Below are positions 1 through 11,032 of a stretch of DNA of 64,000 nt, piece after piece. Source of the DNA: Oasisia sp. SBJ-2009 (lineage: Eukaryota; Annelida; Polychaeta; Sabellida; Siboglinidae); the NCBI GenBank assembly GCA_964017155.1, contig OZ024862.1, forward strand, positions 45,654,462 to 45,718,461, in the 5' to 3' direction. The translations under genes were made by a program, and so were the position numbers. Every line of letters begins with the position of its first letter. Position 1 is the stretch's first letter. The notes beneath the pieces are model-generated. The model worked only from the letters and a program-made list of their open reading frames with translations, searched no databases and was not told the origin of the DNA.

Positions 1-336
1 TTGACGTCATCAGTGTGCGCATTAATAGCTATAACTCTGTTGACGTCATCAGTGTGCACACTAATAGCTATAACTATGTTGACGTCATCAGTGTGCACAC
101 TAATAGCTATAACTCTGTTGACGTAATCAGTGTGCACACTAATAGCTATAACTCTGTTGACGTCATCAGTGTGCACACTAATAGCTATAACTCTGTTGAC
201 GTCATCAGTGTGCACACTAATAGCTATAACTCTGTTGACGTCATCAGTGTGCACACTAATAGCTATAACTCTGTTGACGTCATCAGTGTGCACACTAATA
301 GCTATAACTCTGTTGACGTCATCAGTGTGCACCAGG
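1..336. repeat. 39-bp minisatellite, about 8.6 units
   Basis: A 39-bp unit (TTGACGTCATCAGTGTGCAC plus 19 bases) repeats head to tail with almost no divergence from the first base of the window, so the array probably extends leftwards. Each unit carries the palindrome TGACGTCA (positions 2, 41, 80, 158, 197, 236, 275, 314); the unit at 119 has TGACGTAA. Because 39 is a multiple of 3 the array is open in more than one frame and gives repetitive ORFs, which are not genes. It lies just upstream of the first visible POT1 exon, so it is probably intronic. Confidence 0.95.
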
Positions 337-525
337 GCTCAAATACGATGGCAGGGTTACTGACTCATACTCTTAGATGACAGTTTTATTTTTCAAACGA
401 TGCACCATTGTTTATCACCTGCAGAACCCTTCCTTTCATTTACACACCTCCACTGCCACTTATGAGTAGAAATGTCCATACAAAAGTCGGTACAAACTGT
501 CAGCTGTCTTCATGTGATCTTTCAG

Positions 526-976
526 CCCGGCGACTTTGTGACATTTCACAATTTGCACGCGATGCGGCACAAGAAACTAACACAAGGCAACATCCCGATG
601 TTTGATCTCATTCCCACGATTGAGTTCTGTCTCCATCACGGCAATTCATATGGGCGTGGACTGACGGTGCTGCCACCTGGCGACAACTATGTAAGTGCTC
701 TGAAGTCTCGACTCGCAACCATTGTGCCCCCTGGTGGTAACAGAGTGGATGAGGATGGGGATGAAGCCGTTCTAGCGATGGAGGTGGGAGCTACCGACAC
801 ACAAGAACTGAACACACAAGAACTGAATTATCTCGCCATGGATTGTGATAAAAATATAAACAGTTGCAAGGGGAAGACGAGCTTGAATTCAGAGCCTGGC
901 ATGTCCACTCATGCCACCGCCAGTCAGGGCTCCAATCTACTAGACGACGCCAGGTGTATGTTACGAACTGCCACAG
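526..976 (+). CDS. POT1: POT1 exon: second OB fold and linker
   Basis: The acceptor is the pyrimidine-rich tract ending TCTTTCAG at 525; the donor is CAG|GTACAG at 976/977. It encodes PGDFVTFHNLHA, then HGNSYGRGLTVLP, then a low-complexity acidic/Ser-Thr linker. It starts in phase 0 and ends one base into a codon, which the next exon completes. A textbook donor (GTAAGT at 691) occurs inside the exon, but the homology to VDQLKKDL-type residues continues past it, so it is probably not used in the main transcript. Reading on past 976 reaches a stop at 1033-1035. Confidence 0.8.
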
Positions 977-3900
977 GTACAGACAACACTGGGTCACGTA
1001 GACAGGATGCTATAGACAACAGTGGTTGTTTGTAATAATAACAATACCTTTTCTTACGGTAACGCCTTTTAATTAAAGGGAGGGTGCCAATCCCGCTGCC
1101 CAGATTTGGCCAATCAGTAATTTATTATGGGATGTCTGCTGTCTAGAACGTGGGAAAGTTAAACATCAACGGGTATTGTGGTTAAGTCTGCTCGCCTTGG
1201 TATTATTGCCAGTTAATTTTGTTTTTAAATTGGAAGTTTTTTACCATTTGAACGTATTGCAGATGGAATCTTTCAAATAGTGACCAACGTTCCAAGCTTA
1301 ATGAAGTCATTAAACACAAATTGGCAGGCAGTAAACCTTCAACATGATTGTTGTAGTCATCAGGAACCTCACTTTAAATAATTAACAATCCAAGCTTTTC
1401 AAGTAGTGAGATTATGTGTAGACTAAATGCTAACATAATAATACAGTTTTATGTTCAACTTGCTGTATTCGTAACATACATACTGAAATTGGAGTGCTGT
1501 CAATTGGTTAAAACTGGTAAATCCACAAAACATCCACATACTTGCATGTTTCTCCAGATAGGAGTCAACATTTGGAGTTTTTTAGTTTATTTATAGTAAT
1601 ACTTTTTTCACTTTCTTACTGTATCAGCAGCAAGTTACATTTACAGATTACGTAAAGTGATTTCATCCTCTACTTATGAAATTATATACAATTGTGTTCC
1701 TAGAGGTCCCATCCATATGTACCTGGTATTTATGCAATTTTATGGGAAAGATATGTATGGTAAAAACTACTACACAACATGAATAGTCACGGTGTTCATG
1801 ACGGAAACAAAATGACGATATATTCTGGTTGTTTCTTTTGCATCAGTAATAACAGGTCACCACCACGTGAAACCTACCACACTGACTGACATGGCCCGAC
1901 ACTCTACCCCTTACAAGTTCTGTGTCCGTGGTCACATGATCGCCTTTCATCCTGAAGTCTCCACTCCTGAAGAGTTCCTCCAACTCTTCTGTCCCACGTG
2001 TCACTTCCTGTAAGGCTCTTGTTGGGTACAGATCATTATTTTATTGTTGGGGACAGAGTATTATTTCTTTTTGGGGATAGATCATTATTTCTTTGTTAGG
2101 GACAGGTAATTATTTTATTAATAGGGACAGAGTATTATTTCTTTTTGGTGATAGATCATTATTTCTTTGTTGAGGACATATCATTGTTTTGTTGTTGGGG
2201 ACAGAGTATTATTTCTTTTTGGGAGGGATAGATCATTATTTCTTTGTTGAGGACAGATCATTATTTGTATTATTTTGGACGGGATCATTATTTCTGTGTT
2301 GAGGATCATTATTTTATGTCTGGGTTTGTGGTAGTTTAATGAACTGTTGGTGATTTTGAGATCTCTTTGAATTGTTTAGATATGAACAAGAAAGAATGGA
2401 TATTTGAGGAAATGTGCCGTTACAAAATTGCAATTATTTAGCTATGTGTTTTATGTTATTGAGAAAGATGTTATAAAATCAGCTATTAAATAGTGTCAAT
2501 AGTTGTTTTATTATTGATTTGTTTAATTGTGGATCTCACATAAGATAATGTGGTTTACTGAGGCACTGCCAGGTAAATAAATAGCAAATTAAGATGGGAC
2601 TACAATAATATATTACATCATTTGAAAAGTTACTTAGTGTTTTTTAAATAGTAACTGGCCAAAACTGTTTTAATGTCGTGATTTTGCTATCGCACTTACC
2701 AGTGGCCATGTGTATTAAGAATAATGTCTAAAGAATAATTTTTCAACGATCACATTTTTTGCATTAATGACAACTTCTGTGTTCTATGTTTTTTCAATAA
2801 GCCGTGTTAATTAATATTTCAAATACAGCAGCACAACCCAAATGACATTGATGAGCTAATTGATGAATCTTTGACTTGTAGATCAGCCATACCACGAGAA
2901 CATTTGGAACAGAGTGCGTCAGATAAAGAACGGCAAGTGTATATTTACCTTGTACACATGTAGAACTATGTAAACCAGGGTCTGTCTTTGTTTGATCTGC
3001 TTATTGACAAAGAATGTCATTGTTTTATAATCAATAATGATAATTAGTAAAATTTCAACAGTGCCTACATCCTTGAAAATTCAAGCTCAGGCACAACAAA
3101 CAAACTCTATGTGTGATCGTAGACGGGGACGGGTAAGAGTTGTTTTTGGTGCATGGTACCACCGAAAATTGAGGGAGGAATTGCAATTTAAAGAAATTTA
3201 TGTTTTGAGGATTTTATTAAATGTGGCTATAGTTTCAGATGGCTTAATTAATTTAATTTAATAGCAGTACATAGCAACAATGTGATTCCTCATTCATATT
3301 TTTTTGTTTATATACTACAAGTAAAGTTGTGATTATATAGAGGAGTACATATAATTAGTGTGGTACTTCAGACACTAACCAGTAATTGTCAGAGTATGCT
3401 TGTGAAGCAGAAAGAGTTGGTATGTTACTGACTTTACTTATACATAAACATAGTTTACACATTTATATAATTAGATAGCCACATCATTTTAAAACACCTA
3501 CAAGATATATAGATAATGAATTTGTTATAAATGTGGTGTGTTCTGTAGGAGTGACAGTTAGTCTCAGTGGGGGCCACTGCCTCTTTGTCCTTCCTAAAGC
3601 TGAATGTTTGTTTATATAATGTTTGTTTATTATTTATTACAATACTGGTTTAATATGCAATTCAATTCATTTCAAAAGACAACATTAAAAAGCAAGCAAT
3701 ACAAATACAAATAATAAGTCACATGGTATAAATGAAATACAATTAAGAAATATGTATTGAAAAGGAGTAGACGTGAAGTGCAACACTTGCATGTGTCTAC
3801 CCCTGTGAACACTTTTCATAAAAATGATAAGTGGCAATTCTTAGTTTTTTAATTATAACGATGCTGTTACACAACAAATAAATACGTGCACACAACAAAT

Positions 3901-6900
3901 GTTAATTTGTCGTTATAATCATGTACGTTTACATGGTATATTTGCATATGAGAATATTCCTCATTCATGAATGTAATGACGTTTAAATGTATATTTGGAC
4001 ATTATGCTATACTTAAACTGTTACTATTATATATATATATATATTTGTTTGTGAAAATATTCCTATTCCTATCATTCTATGACTATTATTTATTGCATTA
4101 GGTTATTTCACGAAATGAAGGTCTTGTTCTTGTCCACCTAGGGGTCAAGCTGTCGGGCTGACCGATGTCGTGGCTGGAGCCATCCGTGAGGGAGTTCAAT
4201 ACTATATATGTCCACGGTGTCTGAAGGCACCGAAGGACCATGGACCATGCACAGGTCCTCGTGGTATGGTCCCAAGTACACTGCAAATTACCCACTAGGG
4301 GAAGAAGTTAATTAGTTTTAATTGTCTACTGGAACCTGATTATTAAGATCACCCATAGCATTGGGTAAAACGTAGCCCATTAGCAAGGTGACCTCATTAG
4401 CAATGTGACCTCATTAGCAAGGTGACCTCATTAGCAAGGTGACCGCATTAGCAAGGTGACCTCATTAGCAAGACTAATTTTTGTACTGGGAATAACCCTA
4501 GGTGACCTTAATCATGAGGTGGCTGCAATATAGAGGTGACCTTAATGCAAAGTTGATTTGTACTTAAATTGAAACTAAACTTTATATGGTCATGTGATCT
4601 ATAAAATAAGTCGGTGTCTCAGAAAATTTGGGCGTTGCAACATTTACTGATAATATTAAAGTTGCATTCTGACATAATTTCCCCTTTTTAACGTATTTTA
4701 GGAAAGTCAATATTTGCTTATTAGTATACATGGTGGACTATTCGTAGGATGTATATTTGTCTCTTTGAAAAAAAATAGTTATTGAAAGATTGTTATTATA
4801 TTTCTTCCTTAAAATAGTTGATCTCGTACCGTGTAGTATTATCTAACTGTCAATGGTACATTCGTTATGATCTTCAAGAGGGTGACCCCATCAATGTAGC
4901 AGCTGACAATAAATCCAGCAAGATGTTCTGCAATACTCAAGATGTGCTGTGAAACGACACTCAAGATGTGCTGTCGATTTTGGATTAGAATCTCAGGACG
5001 ACGCGGGAGTTCCGTTGGTCTGGAATAGCATGAAATTCACAGCTCAATCTATTAAAGTTGCATTCTGACATAATTTCCCCTTTTTAACGCATTTTAGAAA
5101 AGTCAATGTACACCGTGACCGATATTTGCTTATTAGTATACTTCCTACCACATGTCTCACTTTGGTTTTATACGTTATTTGATCAAATATAAGTTTGCAA
5201 CAAACAACGGCTCTGGAGTTTCCCAAAAGTCGATCTAGTTTTACCATCGGAACTCTCCGGTCAACGTAAGTAAACGATGGGACAAACTAAAAGGCGGTTC
5301 CACATATCCACGTTAGTCGCTAGACGCGCCACTAGGCAACAATACCCTAGTTATTTCAATCATCCTCAATTAGCCATTGACCATACAGGCGCGTAGCCAG
5401 CGATAGTTTATATGTGGGCAACTGGACATGCCGTAAATATTTAACAAGATTTAACAAGATTGCCACCTAGAGAATCAACTCTAGATGGCAGGTGGACAAG
5501 GAAGCCGTTTGGCTTATCGAGAGTCCAACCTATCTATCTAAGTATACCCCGCCCGTCTTAGATATATGTCAATTTTATTTTTAAATATATTTACACTACT
5601 AGCACCTACACAATCAGCTAATAATCTGTTCCATTCGTTTACTATTCTTTGTGAAAATGAAAATTTTCTAATATCTAGTCTACACTGCTTCTTTGCTAAT
5701 GTAACTCCATGTCCTCTAGTCCTTCTATCTTCCTTGACCGTAAAAAAAATATTTCTGTCAATATTTTCATACCCATTCAATATTTTAAAAACCTCAATCT
5801 GATCTCTCAATCTTCTGGTTTCTAGTGTTGTTAGACCACATTCTTTTAGACGCATTTCATAACTAATATTCCTGAGTTTTGGTATCATTTTTGTTGCTCT
5901 CCTTTGTACTCTTTCTAGCATATCAATATCCTTCTTGCGATATGGCCTCCATGCTTGTATACAATATTCTAAATGAGGCCTAACTATTGTTTTATAAAGC
6001 GGTATTATTAGTTCTTTGTACACTATATTTCGCCTAATTAATCCAAGAATTTGGTTTCCCTTCGCTGCTGCAATTCCACACTGCTCTGATACCTTCATGT
6101 CAGCACTAATGGTTAACCCTAAGTCCTTTTCCTTTACAGTAGTATTTAGTACAGTACCACCCATTGTATATTGTGCATTTTCATTCCCATGTCCTGTGTG
6201 GAGGCACTTACACTTTCCAAAGTTAAACAGCATTTGCCATTTCTCAGACCATTCTATCAACTTATTAAGATCATCTTGTAAATGCTGTCTATCTGTATCA
6301 CTTTTAATTTTCCTAAACACTTGTGTCATCTGCAAACTTCAACACCTTGCTTGTTATGTCATCATCCAAATCATTGATATATATTAAAAATAAGATAGGT
6401 CCCAATACTGATCCTTGCGGTACTCCACTCAAAACACATTTCCAATTTGAAACCTCCCCATCAACTACTACTCTTTGTCTTCTATCAATAAGCCATTTTT
6501 CTATCCAGTTAATCATACCATTTCCTATGCCATGGACCTTTAGTTTAAGTAGTAATCTTTGGTGTGGCACTTTTTAAAATCTAAGTAGATTATATCTACT
6601 GGTGATCCCTCATCTACCCACTTTGTCACATCTTCCAAAAAACATAACATATTTGTTAAGCATGACCTCGCTTTTAAAAACCCATGTTGAGATGTGTTTA
6701 TCAATTTATTTTTAATAAGAAAATCAACCAAGTGATCTTTAATTAGTCTTTCTAATAGTTTGCAAATCACCGATGTTAAACTCACTGGTCTATAGTTCTC
6801 TGACTTGTTTCTTGAACCATTTTTAAATAATGGTATAATGTTTGCTTCTTTCTATTCTAATGGAACTATTCCCTCCTCCAATGACAAATTGAACATTGTC

Positions 6901-9795
6901 GCAAGCGGTATGCTGATTTGTTCTACAATTTCCAGTAGTAATTTGGGAGGAATCCCATCCACTCCTGGTGATTTATTATCCTTCATATCTCTTATTTTCA
7001 TAGCTACCATTTTTGGGGTTACAGTTAGTTGTCCTAAATAGTCACACTCTCTCCCTTCGAACTTAGTCTCTAGTACTGGTAATGTACTAATATCTTCCCT
7101 GGTAAACACCGAACTAAAGTACTCATTTAGGTTTTCTGCCATTAAGAATCCCTCTGTTATTATGTTTCCATCACTACCTTTTAATGGCCCGACCTTATCT
7201 TGAACTTTCTGTTTACTTCGAACATACGCATAAAAACTCTTGCTGTCATGTTTTATATTGAAAGCTATTTTTTGTTCATAGCTTCTCTTCAAATTTCTAA
7301 TTTCAGCTGTAGCTTGATTAAGTGCTTCTTAATAAATGGCATAGTCTTCTTCACTTCCAGTATGTCTATATGTCTTCCACATCATTTGCTTGTACTTGAT
7401 TTTTCTAATGGCTTCCTTCGATAAGTGTTTCTTCTTCGACCTTTTCCCCTTTTTTTTAATATGGAGCGTATCGAGCGGTGGCATCTTTGTGAATGTGGTA
7501 TGTCGTTTCCGTGCGGTCTGCCAATTGTGATCTGCCTTTTAGTGTGGCCCCAGTGTGGTTTCCTGACAGCGCTTTTCACTGGAATTCCCTTCTTCGAGGT
7601 CTAAACCAATCAGTGAATTTTAACTGGTGAGGCTCACCAGGACAATTTTTCGTCTTTTGCTCCTTTTTATCTTAAAATGGCATATTATGTGAAAATAAGT
7701 TGATAGGTAGTTGAGGAAAACAATATATAGTGTATGGAAAATGCTGATTTACTGGACAATTTTATTTTAAACATGGTGGAAGTCAGAATGCAACTTTAAA
7801 ATCTGATGTCATTAAATAAAAAGTTGATCTAATCTCTCTTCTTAAAATGTTATCAAAATCATATTTGGCTTTGTCAAATGAAAATGATTAGTTCTCTAAT
7901 ATTAATATATTTGTTGTATATAAATAATTGATCTGGGGCGCTTTACAATGGTAAAGGTTCAGCTGGATTATTATCATCACGTGAATATTTGAACAAAATT
8001 AATATGTTTTTAATTCAGACACAGTCAGTAAGTAAAATAAATACACCCATCAATTAATACACTTATAAATAAATTAGATACATGGAGGATGCACTGGTGC
8101 CTCAAGTTTGTTGTAATGTAAGTATAGTTTGCTTGTTAAAATGCTCTATTCTGATTGTACATTTTATGAAAATTGACATTAGCAGTGGCAACATGTGACT
8201 AGTGCAACATTTTGTAGCACACACATCTGTAAACTACAATCGCCGTAATGTCACAAAATGCAGTCATTTATCATACATTGATTGATCAAGTCTAACAAAT
8301 TGTTCAATCCTTCTCTGTGTGATTATAAAACAAAATGGATATGCGTTTGGTGTTTATTATATTTGATTGACTTACAGCACAATATTCCACCTGTGTGTTT
8401 CAGATGCCCATGAGCTGGAGTACGTGTATATGCTGAGGTTCGTGCTCCAAGACGAGACGGGCTGGCTGCCTTTGATACTGTGGGGGGAGGAAGCAGTAAG
8501 TGTTACACCAACTTCGTCACCTCATCTCATCTGTATTAGAAAACAGTGTTGGTCGGTCGGTCGGTCGGTCGGTCGGTCGGTCGGTCGGTCGGTCGGTCGG
8601 TCGGTCGGTCGGTCGGTCGGTCGGTCGGTCGGTCGGTCGGTCGGTCGGTCGGTCGGTCGGTCGGTCGGTCGGTCGGTCGGTCGGTCGGTCGGTCGGTCGG
8701 TCACCCCAAGTATCAGTTTTGCATGTTTCCGGTTGAAATTTTGCATGTCACCTAGCGGGCCCAGGGGAATGGTTCATGGAGTTAGATTTCTTTTATATCA
8801 TCATAACAATATTTATTCCCTCTACAACTAAGTCGCTGGATGTCGAAAAAATTCTGTATCCTTTTTATATTGACTTGAACATTTTCACCGCTCTTAACAC
8901 AGGTACTAGCTGTGCATGCCACACGTTAGCATTTTGTTATGTTGTGCTTATGAACACGCGACCTACACATATTTCTGGGACACAAACCAGTAGCAAACCT
9001 TTTTATAATATTGAAAAAACACTAGAAATGTACACTTTAAAAAAAATGGTTTGTTGCTTTTCCTCAGTTTCGATAAATATATCATGCAATGCAAGTCATT
9101 ATAGGGTGTCACATACAATGACAGTAACACTGTTTTGTACCCAGGCAAGAAACTGGATCCATGACTGGTGTATTCGGTGTACATGTGTGTTTTGTATGCA
9201 GATGTCTTTGTGTGCAGGTGTGTTGTGTGTACATGTGTGTTCTTTGTACAGGTGTGTTTTGAGTGCAGGTGTGTTCTGTGTTCAGTGTACATGTGTGTTC
9301 TGTGTACGGGTGTATTCTGTGTGCAGGTGTGTTATGTGTACATGTGTTCTGTGTACAGGTGTGTTTTTAGTGCAGGTGTGTTCAGTGTACAGGTATGTTC
9401 TGTGTACATGTGTATACAGCTGTGTGCAGGTTTGTTATGTGTACTTGTGTGTTCTCTGTACAGGTGTGTTATGTGTACATGTATGTTCTGTGTACATCTG
9501 TGTTCTGTGTACAGGTGTATTCTGTGTACAGGTGTGTTCTGTGTACAGGTGTGTTCTGTGTACAGGTGTGTTCTTTCTACAGGTGAAGTTCTTCCACCAT
9601 TTGGAACCAACAGATCTTCTCGTACAGCCAGCTGAGTACACACGTATCAAGACTCGGCTAGTGAACATGTGTAGAGACAGAATCGAGAACTCTGCCGCCA
9701 ACAGACCTAAGGCAGAGTGCTGCGTCCGGACCTTCAAGACACCAAGGGGCATCACATACGAGATCTTTGACACGACAATTTGTTGGGATGAATAG
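526..9795 (+). CDS. POT1: POT1, protection of telomeres 1 (3' part of gene, multi-exon)
   Basis: POT1 binds the telomeric single-stranded 3' overhang and, through its C-terminal half, its shelterin partner TPP1 in the nucleus. Proposed exons: 526-976, 1856-2009, 2882-2936, 3372-3419 (weak), 3558-3605 (weak), 4142-4263, 8404-8495, 9583-9795. Recognition rests on the second OB-fold segment with HGNSYGRGLTVLP (vertebrate HGGTSYGRGIRVLP) and on the last residues YEIFDTT followed by a short acidic tail. Two CxxC pairs (CPTC in 1856-2009, CPRC in 4142-4263) match the four zinc-binding cysteines of the third OB fold that flank the inserted Holliday-junction-resolvase-like domain. The 5' half, including OB1, lies left of the window. 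Phases agree at every join except between the weak exon at 3558 and the one at 4142, where a piece is probably missing. A CR1 LINE lies in the 4264-8403 intron. Confidence 0.85.
1036..1846 (+). other. POT1 intron
   Basis: No further coding signal is seen. A short stretch around 1326-1375 (AGTAAACCTTCAACATG, TTGTAGTCAT) recurs at about 18583-18625, so part of the intron is a dispersed repeat. Confidence 0.5.
1856..2009 (+). CDS. POT1: POT1 exon: first zinc CxxC of OB3
   Basis: The open frame encodes a segment ending in FCPTCHF, equivalent to the vertebrate CPKCHLLQ and supplying two of the four zinc ligands. The donor is CACTTCCT|GTAAGG. Two acceptors, CAG at 1846 and CAG at 1855, are nine bases apart and both keep the frame, so a three-residue variant is possible. 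The exon begins with two bases that complete the codon left open at 976. Confidence 0.75.
2030..2310. repeat. degenerate tandem repeat in POT1 intron
   Basis: Imperfect units built on TTGGGGACAG(A)(G)TATTATTTCTTT and GATAGATCATTATTTC repeat about every 35-45 bases. It is a decayed intronic minisatellite. Confidence 0.75.
2882..2936 (+). CDS. POT1: POT1 exon: region after the CxxC
   Basis: The acceptor TTTGACTTGTAG at 2881 supplies the single base needed after the phase-2 donor at 2009, and gives CHFLSAIPREHLEQS, close to the vertebrate CHLLQEVPHEGDLD. The upstream open stretch (2829-2881) would be out of phase, so I start at 2882. The donor may be CAA|GTGTAT (2936) or CTT|GTACAC (2951); both leave phase 0. 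Confidence 0.6.
3372..3419 (+). CDS. POT1: possible small POT1 exon (weak)
   Basis: A 48-base open segment lies between TACTTCAG at 3371 and a good donor GAGTTG|GTATGT at 3419/3420. It is phase 0 at both ends, as needed after the exon ending at 2936. It encodes a short hydrophilic segment I cannot align with confidence; support is splice signals and phase only. Confidence 0.35.
3558..3605 (+). CDS. POT1: possible POT1 exon, HJRL region (weak)
   Basis: After GTGACAG at 3557 the phase-0 frame reads LVSVGATASLSFLKLN, which resembles the vertebrate CLLLIEGGTLSEICKLSN segment. The donor is uncertain (AAT|GTTTGT) and its phase does not fit the next firm exon at 4142, so a further exon or another donor is needed. 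Confidence 0.35.
4142..4263 (+). CDS. POT1: POT1 exon: second zinc CxxC of OB3
   Basis: After TTGTCCACCTAG the frame encodes GQAVGLTDVVAGAIREGVQ followed by YYICPRC, equivalent to HHYGCKQC in vertebrate POT1 and supplying the remaining zinc pair. The exon ends one base into a codon at CGTG|GTATGG, and the next exon (8404) completes it to Asp. A GTCCTC a few bases earlier is a weaker donor. An alternative acceptor at 4120 keeps the same frame. Confidence 0.7.
4378..4472. repeat. 17-bp tandem repeat
   Basis: The unit CATTAGCAAGGTGACCT repeats about 5.5 times with single-base changes. It lies just after the POT1 exon ending at 4263. Confidence 0.9.
4655..5145. repeat. direct duplicate flanking the CR1 insertion region
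   Basis: About 70 bases at 4663-4732 (ATTAAAGTTGCATTCTGACA, TTTCCCCTTTTTAACG, TTTGCTTATTAGTATAC) recur at 5049-5141 with a small insertion. The reverse complement of ATTAAAGTTGCATTCTGAC appears again near 7782-7803, so this may be the inverted end of an older element that the LINE entered. Confidence 0.6.
5441..7457 (-). mobile_element. CR1-like LINE, 5'-truncated, in POT1 intron
   Basis: Read on the minus strand this is the 3' half of ORF2 of the element that is complete at 30263-34300. It includes the reverse-transcriptase blocks GVDGIPPKLLLE, SQHGFLKARSCLTN, SGVPQGSVLGPILFLIYIND and FADDT. The frame is broken near 6785-6850, 6540-6590 and 6313-6340, so it is dead. The 3' end has a (TTAACAAGAT)2 tail as seen on the + strand, and the 5' end stops at about 7457. 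AATAT flanks both sides (5436-5440 and 7458-7462), a likely 5-bp target duplication. Confidence 0.9.
7900..7965 (-). mobile_element. solo LINE/SINE 3' tail
   Basis: The minus-strand motif CCATTGTAAAGCGCCCCAGA is shared with 13700-13740 and resembles L2-type 3' ends. No coding part is attached. Confidence 0.4.
8404..8495 (+). CDS. POT1: POT1 exon: C-terminal OB3 strand region
   Basis: The acceptor is GTGTTTCAG|AT and the donor GAAGCA|GTAAGTG, both strong. It encodes AHELEYVYMLRFVLQDETG and a LWGEEA tail, matching the vertebrate segment [20 protein letters not shown]. Phases on both sides fit the neighbouring exons. The (GGTC)n array starts 55 bases after the donor. Confidence 0.85.
8551..8702. 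repeat. (GGTC)38 tetranucleotide array
   Basis: A pure GGTC array of 152 bases in the last POT1 intron. It is open in several frames (SVGR/DRPT peptides), an artefact of the repeat. Confidence 0.97.
9166..9581. repeat. 17-bp minisatellite abutting last POT1 exon
   Basis: The unit TGTTCTGTGTACAGGTG repeats about 24 times with variation. Each unit contains TACAG|GTG, so each holds an acceptor-like and a donor-like signal; the final variant unit (TTCTTTCTACAG) is the real acceptor of the last exon. The cysteine-rich peptides from this region are artefacts. Confidence 0.92.
9583..9795 (+). CDS. POT1: POT1 last exon and stop
   Basis: The acceptor TTCTTTCTACAG at 9582 is itself the last unit of the preceding 17-bp minisatellite. 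The exon encodes VKFFHHLEPTDLL and later GITYEIFDTTICWDE, then TAG at 9793-9795. The ending matches the vertebrate YQIFDTTVAEDVI terminus, which places the C-terminus with confidence. No AATAAA is obvious in the next 300 bases. Confidence 0.88.
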   Translation: MKFFHHLEPTDLLVQPAEYTRIKTRLVNMCRDRIENSAANRPKAECCVRTFKTPRGITYEIFDTTICWDE

Positions 9796-11032
9796 GGCCT
9801 ACCATGAAGCACTGTGCAGTTATATCTAGTCAGATGACATTAACCACAGGACTTATAATACACAGCTATATTATGCTCTGCCTTTATGACCGACATACCC
9901 TTTTTATAGCAGAACATTAACCTATTGAAACTGATACTTAACCATGTCACAGAAAATACACACAAATGAAAAGAGTCGTTTGTTTTTCTTATTTTGCATG
10001 TTCTATTTTTAATTTTGTATGTAGATAACTTAGTTTCGTTATCAAAAGCATACACATTATAAAATTATAAACACGAATTATTATCGAAGTGGCTACGTAG
10101 ACTAGTATCGGAATCCTGCGGTAGATATCTCGAAACATCGTAAATACATACGATCTTGTAAATTCGTCATAACTAGTAGTTACGAGAAAAATCGGAAATC
10201 TCAAAAACATACGATGTAGATATTCTGATAGAATGTTACGATCTCGTAAGATCGATCGAAAGTCGTGAAGTGGCGACTTCTTGTAAGTCGGCTAACTCGA
10301 AACATCGTAAACAGATACGATGTTTGTTAGTGCATCTAACTCAGTTTACGATAATAAATGCGTATCTCGAAACTTCGATCGTAGAACCTCGATCGTAAAC
10401 TGTCGAAAATCTACGATGCCAAGCAAGGTCTCGTAACTCGCGTAAGTCGAGCAAAGTATCGTACGTGGCCTGTACAATATGGCGGCTGTGATGTGGGATT
10501 TTGCAAGACGGCGTCGACGTAGAATTCCACGAGTGTTTCGTAACAGAACGAATGATGCATTTTGCACGTTTAAAAATTTCAATGACGATTATTACAGGCT
10601 ATATTATATTTATTTTTAAATGCTAAGTTGATGAATCCCAACTAGTAGGCTATTAATGGAACACAATAATTATTAGAACATATTCTTCTTAATAAAAATA
10701 CAGTCATAGATCTTAAGTAAAATACAATTATGGTTCCGGCGCCTATGTGGGGACTGCCATAAATATAATTTCACCATGTTGTCGACCCCTAAACATTTGG
10801 GAATGGATGAATATGAAGAAATATACCGAAACACCTAGAGCTGCTCATATTTCACAAGAGTACGTCACGCTATAACGGATAACGTAGCGCTGTAGCGCTT
10901 ACATTTTCCCGGCGTTATAAACGTTCCGATTGACGTTTCTGCGCATGCGCGATATTTGTAAAATCATCAATGTGCAGCGAAATGACAAAGCTTGTATGGT
11001 ATAAATACTACGGGTTGTTCATCAGGGTGTAT

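Noticed and set aside
1..336. CRISPR-like array
   Set aside because: Units are contiguous without spacers and the window is animal DNA.
15..380. Open frames over the 39-bp repeat (NSYNSVDVISVHT-type peptide)
   Set aside because: The unit length is a multiple of three, so more than one frame stays open; there is no splice or start context and no family.
2829..2881. Extending the POT1 exon at 2882 leftwards (HNPNDIDELIDESL)
   Set aside because: It would start in phase 0 while the preceding donor leaves phase 2; starting at 2882 solves the phase and improves the homology.
3062..3132. POT1 exon between CAACAG and CGG|GTAAGA
   Set aside because: Good splice signals, but the phase does not fit the exon ending at 2936 and the peptide (RRRGR) has no counterpart.
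8367..8831. Reading through the (GGTC)n array as a protein
   Set aside because: Only 8404-8495 is an exon; a strong donor at 8496 precedes the array.
8776..9795. 339-codon frame with cysteine-rich repeats joined to the POT1 end
   Set aside because: Everything before 9583 is minisatellite with an acceptor at its end; the cysteines come from TGTGT repeats.
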